Assembly (NCBI GenBank): GCA_964587755.1
Contig: CAZPMC010000001.1
Coordinates: forward strand, 62,001-126,000
Reading direction: 5' to 3'
Length of the DNA stretch: 64,000 bases
Source of the DNA: CAZPMC01 sp964587755
GTDB lineage: Bacteria; Bacillota; Clostridia; Acetivibrionales; DTU013
Shown here: positions 50,663-57,658 of the stretch, piece by piece
Numbering within the stretch: the first letter of the stretch is position 1
How the letters are laid out: the number at the start of each line of letters is the position of its first letter
Program-made: the position numbers and the translations under genes
The notes under the pieces: model-generated
What the model was told of the DNA's origin: nothing
The model's database searches: none
The model's input: only the letters and a program-made list of their open reading frames with translations

Positions 50663-51534
50663 TTGGTTTTCACCCTCCACAGCCCAATTCTTCTGCTGTT
50701 CGTTTCAGTGTCAAGTAGGTTCTTATTAAGTGCCTTCCTTAGTGTATCTGAAGTAAGATTCCTTGTAAGCCCTCCATTGAGAGCAAATGAAATTTTCCCT
50801 GATTCCTCAGATACAACTATAGCTATGGAATCTGATACTTCTGTTATTCCAAGAGCCGCCCTGTGCCTGGTGCCCAATTCCTTGCTAAGGTTTGGATTGT
50901 CTGTCAAAGGCAAAAAGCAGGCTGCAGCTTTTATTTTGTTGTCACGGATAATAATAGCTCCATCATGTAGTGGGGTATCAGGTACAAATATGTTTCTTAT
51001 CAGCTCGCTGGAAACATGTGAATCAAGCTGAGTCCCTGTATTAATTATCTCACCGATTTTTGTATTTCTTTCAATGACAATCAAAGCACCTATGTATTTA
51101 GAAGATAAATCAACACAGGCCTTTACTATTTCTTCAATTACAGCAGTTGTTTGAATCATTGCATCTGATTCATCGAATTGGAAGATGTCCTTAATACTGC
51201 TTCTGCCTATCTTCTCAAGCGCTCTTCTGAGCTCCGGCTGGAAAAGAACGATTGCTCCGATGGCTAATACAGACAGCACACCTTGAAGAATATAACTTAT
51301 TGTTTTCAGACCTAAAATTTTACTTATTTCCGTCGCCAGAATTATGAGTAGAATTCCCTTAATAAGCTGCCATGCACGGGTTTCCTTCACAAGAACAATT
51401 AGCTTGTACACCACCCATGAAACTATGCTGATGTCAATGAGAGTCCTAATTATGCTCAAAGGGCTGCTAAGGCCTATATATCCGGCAAAATTGTTAAATA
51501 GATCTTTAAGATTTATGCTGTCCAAGAAATCCAA
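50659..51534 (-). CDS. cdaA: CdaA, membrane diadenylate cyclase
   Basis: The 291-residue enzyme has three N-terminal helices (~30-95) and a DAC domain. The catalytic DGA (191-193, in LHDGAIIIRDN) and the ATP-binding RHR (223-225, in GTRHRAALG) are both present. It makes c-di-AMP from two ATP. The order cdaA-cdaR is as in other Firmicutes; glmM is not next, but glmS lies a few kb upstream on the same strand. Confidence 0.96.
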   Translation of the reverse strand: MDFLDSINLKDLFNNFAGYIGLSSPLSIIRTLIDISIVSWVVYKLIVLVKETRAWQLIKGILLIILATEISKILGLKTISYILQGVLSVLAIGAIVLFQPELRRALEKIGRSSIKDIFQFDESDAMIQTTAVIEEIVKACVDLSSKYIGALIVIERNTKIGEIINTGTQLDSHVSSELIRNIFVPDTPLHDGAIIIRDNKIKAAACFLPLTDNPNLSKELGTRHRAALGITEVSDSIAIVVSEESGKISFALNGGLTRNLTSDTLRKALNKNLLDTETNSRRIGLWRVKTK

Positions 51535-51676
51535 AAAGCCTCACACCCCTGTATTTAAGCCTTAAAATTTCACATTAACCTGCGAGTATAATGCATAATA
51601 GAATTATACCTTTTTTGTTCTATATATGTAAGGTGTTTTTGAATATTTTTTGAATAAATATTAATATTATTTAGTA

Positions 51677-51778
51677 CTAACTTCCAAAAATAAGCGAATA
51701 TGCCACATATCCCACAGATGTAAACAAAAACACCAAAACTGTTATCAATGCCACCAACTTTATCAGTTTTACATTCAT
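51677..51778 (-). CDS. small membrane protein (33 aa) upstream of cdaA
   Basis: TGGAGGGG lies 6 bases before ATG 51778. The product MNVKLIKLVALITVLVFLFTSV... is a single hydrophobic helix with a short tail (YVAYSLIFGS). It is separated from cdaA by 142 bases but lies on the same strand. The strong ribosome binding site, the helix pattern and the promoter/structured leader upstream support a real gene. I do not recognise the family. Confidence 0.6.
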   Translation of the reverse strand: MNVKLIKLVALITVLVFLFTSVGYVAYSLIFGS

Positions 51779-51793
51779 AACGCCCCTCCAATG

Positions 51794-51860
51794 GATCAAG
51801 CCCTCTAATAATAAAGCTCCGGCATCCTGCGCCAAAGCCCGTTTGCAAAAGTACCTGATC
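51794..51860 (-). ncRNA. structured leader RNA upstream of the 33-aa gene and cdaA
   Basis: On the minus strand GATCA (51856-51860) pairs with TGATC (51794-51798). Inside, GCTTTGGC and GCCGGAGC form an 8-bp hairpin (51816-51838, two G-U pairs). Unpaired segments include ACTTTTGCAAACGG and TTTATTATTAGAGG. It does not match any riboswitch consensus I can recall. It may be a cis-regulatory element or simply structure in a 5' UTR. Confidence 0.4.
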
Positions 51861-51876
51861 ACAAATTACCAATTTA

Positions 51877-51906
51877 ATTTTACGATTAATTATCGCGCCT
51901 TGTCAA
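51877..51906 (-). promoter_or_regulatory. promoter upstream of the cdaA leader
   Basis: TTGACA (51901-51906) and TAAAAT (51877-51882), 18 bases apart, lie ~20 bases before the structured segment. Confidence 0.6.
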
Positions 51907-51973
51907 GTGGAGCCCTAGCTGCTATTTTTCTGCCAAGTTTTGCCCAAAATGTCGGTACCAGCATTCCCCTCAC

Positions 51974-53503
51974 TTATATCTTTGGTTGTAAGGCCAGCCC
52001 TTCCTCTGACAGAATATAAACCTTATCGCACACCTCATTAAGATACTTCCGGTCATGTGAAATGCTGATAATAGTTCCCCCGAAGTTTTTTAGAGCTTGC
52101 CTTACGACAGGATTCGAAAGAGGGCTGAAGTTTCGTGTAGGCTCATCTAAAAGCAGTACATTTGCATTTCGTAGCACCATATCTAAAAATAATATTTTCG
52201 CCTTTTGCCCTCCGCTGAGATTTCCGATTTTACCTGTCATCTCTTCATGAGTAAATCTCATACTCCCCATAAAGCTTCTTGCCCTTGTAATATCTTCCTT
52301 AGTATAATTATCGGCAAGAAATTCTATTGGAGTTTTGTCATAGTCCAATATTTGTGCATAATCCTGGGGCATATACGCTATTATAATATCTTGCCGGTCT
52401 TTAAGCTCCTTTCTGACTCTTGACAAAAGCGTCGATTTCCCCGATCCGTTTTTACCGACAATACCAATATGCTCATTACCCATAACAATTAGCTGTATGT
52501 CACTTGACAGTATTCTGTCTCCAATCTTCAACTCCTTTAAGCTTATATTTAAAATAACCTTTGATTTGGGTACGTATATATCCTCACTGAATTTTGTAAT
52601 AATCGCATCTTCAGTTTGCGGTATTTCCAGAAAATCTTCAGATTGCCTCTTAAGTCTTTTCTCCTGAGATTTAACCGATTTCATTTTCTTCTTAAGCAGT
52701 CTTCCCCCTGCCGGGTCTTGCCGGGATATTACCCTTTGCTCATGCTCAACTCGGCTGTTTATTTGTCTCCATTTATCCATCTGCTTTTGGTAATCGCTGC
52801 GTTGCTTCTTGGCAACCTGCATCTGTTTTTCAAAGATAGCCGCTCTAAAGTCAATATACTCCCGAAAGCTTGAATGAGAGACGCTTATTCTAGGCTTAGT
52901 CTTTCGGATTAGCTGTTCAATGTGAATAATGACGTTTGCAACATTTTCTATCATCATCTCATCATGAGACACAAATAAAACCGGCAACTTGGATTCCTTT
53001 ATAAATCCTTCCAGCCATTCCAATGTTTCAATATCGAGATCGTTTGTCGGTTCATCAAGCAACAATATGTCAGGCTGCTCCATCAATATTTTTGCAAGCT
53101 GTATTTTTATTTTTTCACCGCCCGACAGAGTCTTAATTATCCGATTCGACGATATAAACTCAGATGTAATTCCAAGCCGTGTCAAAAAGTCCCTAGGGAT
53201 ATCTCCATGAATAAACAGGTTCTTGTTTTCAAAATACTCTGCAACCGTAACATCTGAATAAATCGGATCCATCATTTGCGGAAGATAGGCGGTCTTTCCC
53301 TTTCTTATTATTTGACCGCTGTAGGTGCAGTAGTCTTCAATTAAGCTCTCATCATGAATCATTTTAAGAAGTGTGGATTTTCCGTTGCCTTCTTCACCAA
53401 TGATAACAGCTTTATCTCCCTGGTTTAGCGTAAAGCTGAAATTGTCAATTATCTGCCTGCCATCCCTTGATAAGGTAATATTAATGTTTTTCAGCTCAAG
53501 CAT
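51974..53503 (-). CDS. ABC-F family ATPase, CplR/Lsa-like (possible ribosomal antibiotic-protection protein)
   Basis: The 509-residue protein has two ABC domains and no membrane segment: Walker A GEEGNGKST and GKNGSGKST, signatures LSGGE and LSGGQ, and Walker B motifs ILLLDEPTNDLD and VLLLDEPTRNFSPLSNP. The linker between them is long and basic (AKKQRSDYQKQMDKW ... RLLKKKMKS). The TRNFSPLS segment is typical, as I remember, of the Vga/Lsa/CplR group that protects ribosomes from lincosamides, pleuromutilins and streptogramin A. Resistance is not proven; other ABC-F proteins only aid translation. AAGGAGG precedes ATG 53503. Confidence 0.8.
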   Translation of the reverse strand: MLELKNINITLSRDGRQIIDNFSFTLNQGDKAVIIGEEGNGKSTLLKMIHDESLIEDYCTYSGQIIRKGKTAYLPQMMDPIYSDVTVAEYFENKNLFIHGDIPRDFLTRLGITSEFISSNRIIKTLSGGEKIKIQLAKILMEQPDILLLDEPTNDLDIETLEWLEGFIKESKLPVLFVSHDEMMIENVANVIIHIEQLIRKTKPRISVSHSSFREYIDFRAAIFEKQMQVAKKQRSDYQKQMDKWRQINSRVEHEQRVISRQDPAGGRLLKKKMKSVKSQEKRLKRQSEDFLEIPQTEDAIITKFSEDIYVPKSKVILNISLKELKIGDRILSSDIQLIVMGNEHIGIVGKNGSGKSTLLSRVRKELKDRQDIIIAYMPQDYAQILDYDKTPIEFLADNYTKEDITRARSFMGSMRFTHEEMTGKIGNLSGGQKAKILFLDMVLRNANVLLLDEPTRNFSPLSNPVVRQALKNFGGTIISISHDRKYLNEVCDKVYILSEEGLALQPKI

Positions 53504-53516
53504 ATAATACCTCCTT

Positions 53517-53569
53517 AAAACAAAACTCCATTTCCGAATCGCCAGGCCTGCAATTTTTCGAAAACGGAG
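53517..53569 (-). terminator. strong terminator hairpin just upstream of the ABC-F gene
   Basis: CTCCGTTTTCGAA and TTCGGAAATGGAG form a 13-bp stem (two G-U pairs) around an 18-base loop, followed by TTTTGTTTT and then the ABC-F ribosome binding site. It either ends the glmS-glnA-ANTAR transcript or serves as an attenuator for the ABC-F gene, as known for some ribosome-protecting ABC-F genes. Confidence 0.8.
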
Positions 53570-53603
53570 CTAAATATTCAACATAGTATTCCCTGTCCCT
53601 CTC

Positions 53604-54173
53604 CTAGTTTTCGTAGGTTTTAAGTATCTCCTGAGCCACTGCCCTTTTGCTCATCCTCATGTCCATGGCTTTTCTTTCGATATATTTGTGGGCTTCGTTC
53701 TCACTCATATTATAATAGGATATCAAAATACATTTTGCCCGGTCAACTATGCGTATGTCTTCTATTTTTTGTATTAGCTTATCGTTTTCCTCCCTTATAC
53801 TCATTAGCTTGTTGTGGGACGCCTTCGCAAGCTTTAATGCCGACCAGAAAAGGTTTTTGTTCACCGGCTTTGATACGGTAATTACACCATAATCCTCAAC
53901 AGCATCAGAAACTTCATCGTAGTACTCTACGCTTACGAATAAAATCACCTGGCTTACTCCTTTAGAGGCAATATGTCTTGATAAACTCTCTCCCGTTTCA
54001 TCGGGAAGAGGCGCATTAATAATATACAAATCAAAATCACGTTCTATAAGCAGTCTCCTTGCCTCGCCACAAGTCGTTGCAGTGACAATTTGATCACAGG
54101 ATACGGAGTGGAGCATATCTGTGAAAAAGGCTATGCTTTTAGCTGAGTACGATACGATTAAAGCACTTTTCAA
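53604..54173 (-). CDS. ANTAR-domain antiterminator behind glnA (NitR-like) with degenerate receiver
   Basis: The 189-residue protein has an N-terminal receiver-like domain and a C-terminal ANTAR domain (RIVDRAKCILISYYNMSENEAHKYIERKAMDMRMSKRAVAQEIL). ANTAR proteins bind paired RNA hairpins and block termination. In the receiver the phosphoacceptor is N53 (IINAPLPDE), and the acidic pair near residue 8-10 is absent (IVSYSAK), while K103 is kept. Phosphorylation is therefore unlikely. It lies 22 bases behind glnA. In Clostridium saccharobutylicum the glnA-nitR pair has this arrangement and controls nitrogen genes. Confidence 0.9.
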   Translation of the reverse strand: MKSALIVSYSAKSIAFFTDMLHSVSCDQIVTATTCGEARRLLIERDFDLYIINAPLPDETGESLSRHIASKGVSQVILFVSVEYYDEVSDAVEDYGVITVSKPVNKNLFWSALKLAKASHNKLMSIREENDKLIQKIEDIRIVDRAKCILISYYNMSENEAHKYIERKAMDMRMSKRAVAQEILKTYEN

Positions 54174-54195
54174 AGAAACTCCTCCTCCGCAAAAG

Positions 54196-55512
54196 CTATA
54201 ATTTGTTGAAATATCTCGTTCTAAAGAAATCTTCCTTGTCTTTTGCCTTTGAAAACTCAGTAGCCTCTTCTGTTTTCAAGGTCAAGTATTTTGACAGCAT
54301 TTCATCTCCAATGGTATTTCTCACAAAGCTGCTGTTTTTTGCAAGCTCTACTGCTTTGTCCATGTTCTCGGGCAGAGGTGTCAGCTTATTCGTTATACTC
54401 TCATCTGCATTGTACAAATCCGCATCAATAGATGGCTGCAAGGTCAGCTCATTACTAATACCTTCAAGTCCCGCATTGATAATAAGTGCAAATGCAAGAT
54501 ATGGATTAAGAACAGGGTCGGGTGAACGAAGCTCCATCCTGAGCTTTTCTCCGAAAGCTGCCGGTATTCTCACAAGCTGCGAACGGTTTTTATGTGACCA
54601 GGATACATATCTGGGTGCCTCATTTTTACCCAAACGCTCATATGAATTGGCAATTGGATTTAAAAAGATGGTCATTTCAGGAGTTTTTTCTAAAATGCCC
54701 GCAATAAAGCTCTCCACAACCTTAGATTGCTTAACACCACTTTCAAACATGTTATATCCATTTTGAGAAAGGGACATATTCACATGAAGTCCGCTTCCAC
54801 TTTCATTTAAAATAGGCTTTGGCATAAAGGAAGCAAACAGTCCGTTTCGTGCGGCTATGGCTTTAACCGTAGATTTGAAAGTTAAAAAGTTATCGGCAGC
54901 TTCTAATATATCACTGTATTTAAAAGATATTTCGTTTTGCCCCGGTCCCCGTTCATGATGGGAAGTTTGCGGCTTTATTCCCATTTCTTGAAGACATAAG
55001 CATATTTCTCGTCTGATGTTTTCACCTTTATCAAGAGGAGAAATATCGAAATAGCTGCCGTTGTCTAATGTTTCAGTTGTAGGTTCTCCTTTTTCATCTG
55101 TCTTAAATAAATAAAATTCACATTCGGTTCCGATTTTGCATATATAGCCCATAGCCTTGCAGCGCTCAGCAACACGTTTTAACAAATATCTGCTGTCGCC
55201 TTGGAAGTCTGTCCTATCAGGATTTTTTATGTCACAATAAAACCGTATGACTCTGCCCGGGCCCGGACGCCATGGGAGTATAGTAAGTGTCGCAGGGTCG
55301 GGGACTAAAAACAAATCCGAATCCGTAATGTCGCGAAAGCCTTTTACTGCGTGTGCATCGAAAGAAATGCCGTTTTCAAAAGCTATTGGAAGTTCTTCAG
55401 GCATAATTGAAATGTTTTTTTGTACACCTAACAGATCGCAAAAACTAAGGCGTATAAACTTAACCTCATTCTCCTTTACAAACTCCAAAACCTCATGAAT
55501 TGTATTAGTCAT
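54196..55512 (-). CDS. glnA: glutamine synthetase type I
   Basis: The 438-residue enzyme has the class I pattern: an N-terminal beta-grasp (VKFIRLSFCDLLGVQKNI), KGFRDITDSDLFLVPDP, ATP-site GTECEFYLF, ESGSGLHVNMSL and NPIANSYERLGKNEAPRYVSWSHKNR. The C-terminal adenylylation Tyr loop of enteric enzymes is not seen, which fits the Gram-positive GSI-alpha form. It makes Gln from Glu and ammonia. It starts 15 bases behind glmS (AAGGAG), and an ANTAR gene follows, so glmS-glnA-regulator look like one operon. Confidence 0.96.
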   Translation of the reverse strand: MTNTIHEVLEFVKENEVKFIRLSFCDLLGVQKNISIMPEELPIAFENGISFDAHAVKGFRDITDSDLFLVPDPATLTILPWRPGPGRVIRFYCDIKNPDRTDFQGDSRYLLKRVAERCKAMGYICKIGTECEFYLFKTDEKGEPTTETLDNGSYFDISPLDKGENIRREICLCLQEMGIKPQTSHHERGPGQNEISFKYSDILEAADNFLTFKSTVKAIAARNGLFASFMPKPILNESGSGLHVNMSLSQNGYNMFESGVKQSKVVESFIAGILEKTPEMTIFLNPIANSYERLGKNEAPRYVSWSHKNRSQLVRIPAAFGEKLRMELRSPDPVLNPYLAFALIINAGLEGISNELTLQPSIDADLYNADESITNKLTPLPENMDKAVELAKNSSFVRNTIGDEMLSKYLTLKTEEATEFSKAKDKEDFFRTRYFNKL

Positions 55513-55527
55513 TGGATTCTCCTCCTT

Positions 55528-57339
55528 CTATTCTACAGTCACGCTTTTAGCCAGGTTTCTCGGTTTATCAATATCCAATCCCTTATTGGCAGCCACATAA
55601 TAGCTAAGCAGCTGCAGCATAACAACAGAAAGGGATGGCGAAAATAGCTCGTTAATGCATTGGATTTGTACTATCGATAATTTATCATTTTCTTTTGTGT
55701 CGTCAATATTTGTAATTAAAAGCACCCTTGCACCACGGCTTATTACCTGCTCCACATTGCTCATAATCTTATCCTTTAGCTTTTCACAACAGCGGATGGC
55801 AACAACCAGGGTATCCTCCTCGACAAGGGATATGGTGCCATGTTTAAGTTCACCACCTGCATATGCCTCGGAATGAATGTATGAAATCTCCTTAAGCTTT
55901 AGTGAACCCTCAAGAGCTATAGCATAATCAATATTGCGTCCAATAAAAAATATACTTTTGGAGTTAAAGCAGGTTGTGGCATATTGCTGTAATTTATCCT
56001 TCTGAAACAGCAGCTCAGCAACTTTTTCAGGTAAAGTTCTTATTTCATCCAGCATCTGATTTTCTGCATCAACAGTTATTTTATTGAGCTTTGCTGCAAA
56101 TCTTACACCAAGAATATATAGAAGCACCAGCTGTGCACAGAAGGCTTTTGTGGTTGCAACGGCTATTTCAGGTCCTGCCATGGTGTAAATAGTATATTCT
56201 GCCTCCTTGGCAATAGTTGAGCCGATTACATTTACAATTGCAAGTGTCGTGGCGCCAAGCCTTTTAGCTTCACGAAGGGCAGCGATCGTATCAGCAGTTT
56301 CCCCCGATTGGCTTATAAGAATAACTAAAGTCCTATCGTCAACAAGTGGCTCCTTATAGCGGAATTCACTGGCAAGCTCCACCTCTACCGGAATTCTTGC
56401 CAGACGCTCAAACACAATTTTGCCGACAACAGCAGCGTTATATGCAGAGCCACACCCAGTCATTACAATTTTATTGTAATATGCGATATCCAGGCTGTCT
56501 ATAACAGCTTTGTTTTCAGAGGATTTTATCGCAGAATTTATGGTATCTTTTAAAACCTTTGGCTGCTCCATTATCTCCTTGAACATAAAGTGAGGATATC
56601 CACCTTTTTCAGCGCTTTCAAGGCTCCAGGAAACAGTTTCAAGCTTTTTTTTGATTTGCTCCTTATCTAAATTATAAAAAGTGACCTTGTCTTTTTCCAG
56701 AACAGCAATTTCTTTGTCGTTAAAGTAGTAAACACTTGATGTATGCTCCAATACAGCCGGCACATCCGATGCGATAAAATTTCCATCCTTTGAAACACCT
56801 ATAATAAGCGGGTTGTCTTTTTTAACAGCAAAAAGTTTATCCGGCTCATCTATGCACAAGATTCCAAGGGCAAAGGAACCCTCCAAGGTGTTTATAACCT
56901 TTATAACGGTATCGATTATATCACCTCTATGATAGTATTCGGCAAGCTGTGCTATAACCTCACTATCCGTATCCGAAACAAAGCCTATGCCTTTCCTTTG
57001 AAGCCTCTCCCGTAATTCCTTATGGTTTTCAATAATCCCGTTATGAACAATCACTATTTTGTTCTGGCTCCCCAAATGGGGGTGGGAATTAATGTTTGAT
57101 GGTTCTCCATGAGTCGCCCAACGAGTGTGGCCTATCCCTGTATAGCCATTAATTTGACTATTGGCAACAGCTGATTCCAAAACTGATAGTCTTCCTTTTC
57201 TCTTTACAACATCAATCCGGTTATTATCCAAAACAGCAATGCCGGCAGAATCGTAACCCCTGTATTCTAATTTTTTCAAACCTCTAATTATAAGTGGTAC
57301 CGCATTTTCATTCCCCACATATCCGATAATGCCACACAT
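55528..57339 (-). CDS. glmS: glutamine-fructose-6-phosphate aminotransferase
   Basis: The 603-residue enzyme starts MCGIIGYVGNENAVP; Cys2 is the N-terminal nucleophile of the glutaminase domain. Two SIS domains follow (TGCGSAYNAAVVGK, ISQSGETADT, ATTKAFCAQLVLLY) and the family C-terminus KSVTVE. It makes glucosamine-6-P from Fru-6-P and Gln for peptidoglycan. ATG 57339 has GGGGGTGT upstream. The glmS ribozyme core is not visible in the leader; instead there is a large hairpin. Gln made by the next gene, glnA, is its substrate. Confidence 0.96.
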   Translation of the reverse strand: MCGIIGYVGNENAVPLIIRGLKKLEYRGYDSAGIAVLDNNRIDVVKRKGRLSVLESAVANSQINGYTGIGHTRWATHGEPSNINSHPHLGSQNKIVIVHNGIIENHKELRERLQRKGIGFVSDTDSEVIAQLAEYYHRGDIIDTVIKVINTLEGSFALGILCIDEPDKLFAVKKDNPLIIGVSKDGNFIASDVPAVLEHTSSVYYFNDKEIAVLEKDKVTFYNLDKEQIKKKLETVSWSLESAEKGGYPHFMFKEIMEQPKVLKDTINSAIKSSENKAVIDSLDIAYYNKIVMTGCGSAYNAAVVGKIVFERLARIPVEVELASEFRYKEPLVDDRTLVILISQSGETADTIAALREAKRLGATTLAIVNVIGSTIAKEAEYTIYTMAGPEIAVATTKAFCAQLVLLYILGVRFAAKLNKITVDAENQMLDEIRTLPEKVAELLFQKDKLQQYATTCFNSKSIFFIGRNIDYAIALEGSLKLKEISYIHSEAYAGGELKHGTISLVEEDTLVVAIRCCEKLKDKIMSNVEQVISRGARVLLITNIDDTKENDKLSIVQIQCINELFSPSLSVVMLQLLSYYVAANKGLDIDKPRNLAKSVTVE

Positions 57340-57393
57340 GTCCACACCCCCAAATTGGCTTGAGACAGCTATTATACAATATTTCCCATCTCT

Positions 57394-57463
57394 AAATAAA
57401 ATAATAGGCGCTCATCGCATAACTAAAGGGAGTTAATAACTCTTTAATTATCCGAAGAACGCC
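57394..57463 (-). promoter_or_regulatory. terminator-like hairpin in the glmS leader
   Basis: GGCGTTCTTCGGATAATTAAAG pairs with CTTTAGTTATGCGATGAGCGCC over 22 positions with only two mismatches, around a 13-base loop. TATTATTTTATTT follows on the minus strand. It starts ~10 bases after the predicted transcription start. A further TATAAT at 57371-57376 may give a second promoter past the hairpin. Confidence 0.7.
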
Positions 57464-57479
57464 TTTGTTCCTTACTTTT

Positions 57480-57508
57480 AGTATATATCAATCACAGGTA
57501 CACGTCAA
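57480..57508 (-). promoter_or_regulatory. distal glmS promoter
   Basis: TTGACG (57503-57508), 17-base spacer, TATACT (57480-57485). Confidence 0.7.
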
Positions 57509-57538
57509 TAGTAGATGGGTTAAATTAACATAATAGTA

Positions 57539-57567
57539 TTGACAGATGAAAACAAATATGCTAACAT
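57539..57567 (+). promoter_or_regulatory. gdhA promoter
   Basis: TTGACA (57539-57544), 17-base spacer, TAACAT (57562-57567); transcription should start near 57574. Confidence 0.78.
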
Positions 57568-57578
57568 AGTGATGCTAA

Positions 57579-57636
57579 ACAAAGGTGTTTATCAGAGAAT
57601 GGCGTTGACCGTTCTCTGGTGGACACCTTTTTTTGT
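57579..57636 (+). promoter_or_regulatory. terminator hairpin in the gdhA leader (attenuator candidate)
   Basis: AAAGGTGT (57581-57588) pairs with ACACCTTT (57623-57630), and inside it CAGAGAATGG pairs with CCGTTCTCTG (one G-U). A run of seven T follows, then the ribosome binding site AAAAAAGGAGG. It begins ~6 bases after the expected start of transcription, and no plus-strand gene lies upstream, so it can only act on the gdhA transcript. Confidence 0.8.
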
Positions 57637-57658
57637 TACCAAAAAAGGAGGCACTTTT

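Noticed and set aside
51570..51872. 100-codon minus-strand ORF near cdaA
   Set aside because: Out of frame with the 33-aa gene that has the strong ribosome binding site; no family features.
57346..57470. glmS ribozyme
   Set aside because: The expected AGCGCC-led core and nested pseudoknot pattern could not be found; the leader holds a simple long hairpin instead.
57539..57658. Upstream extension of glutamate dehydrogenase
   Set aside because: The bases are promoter plus leader hairpin; ATG 57659 has the ribosome binding site and the family start.
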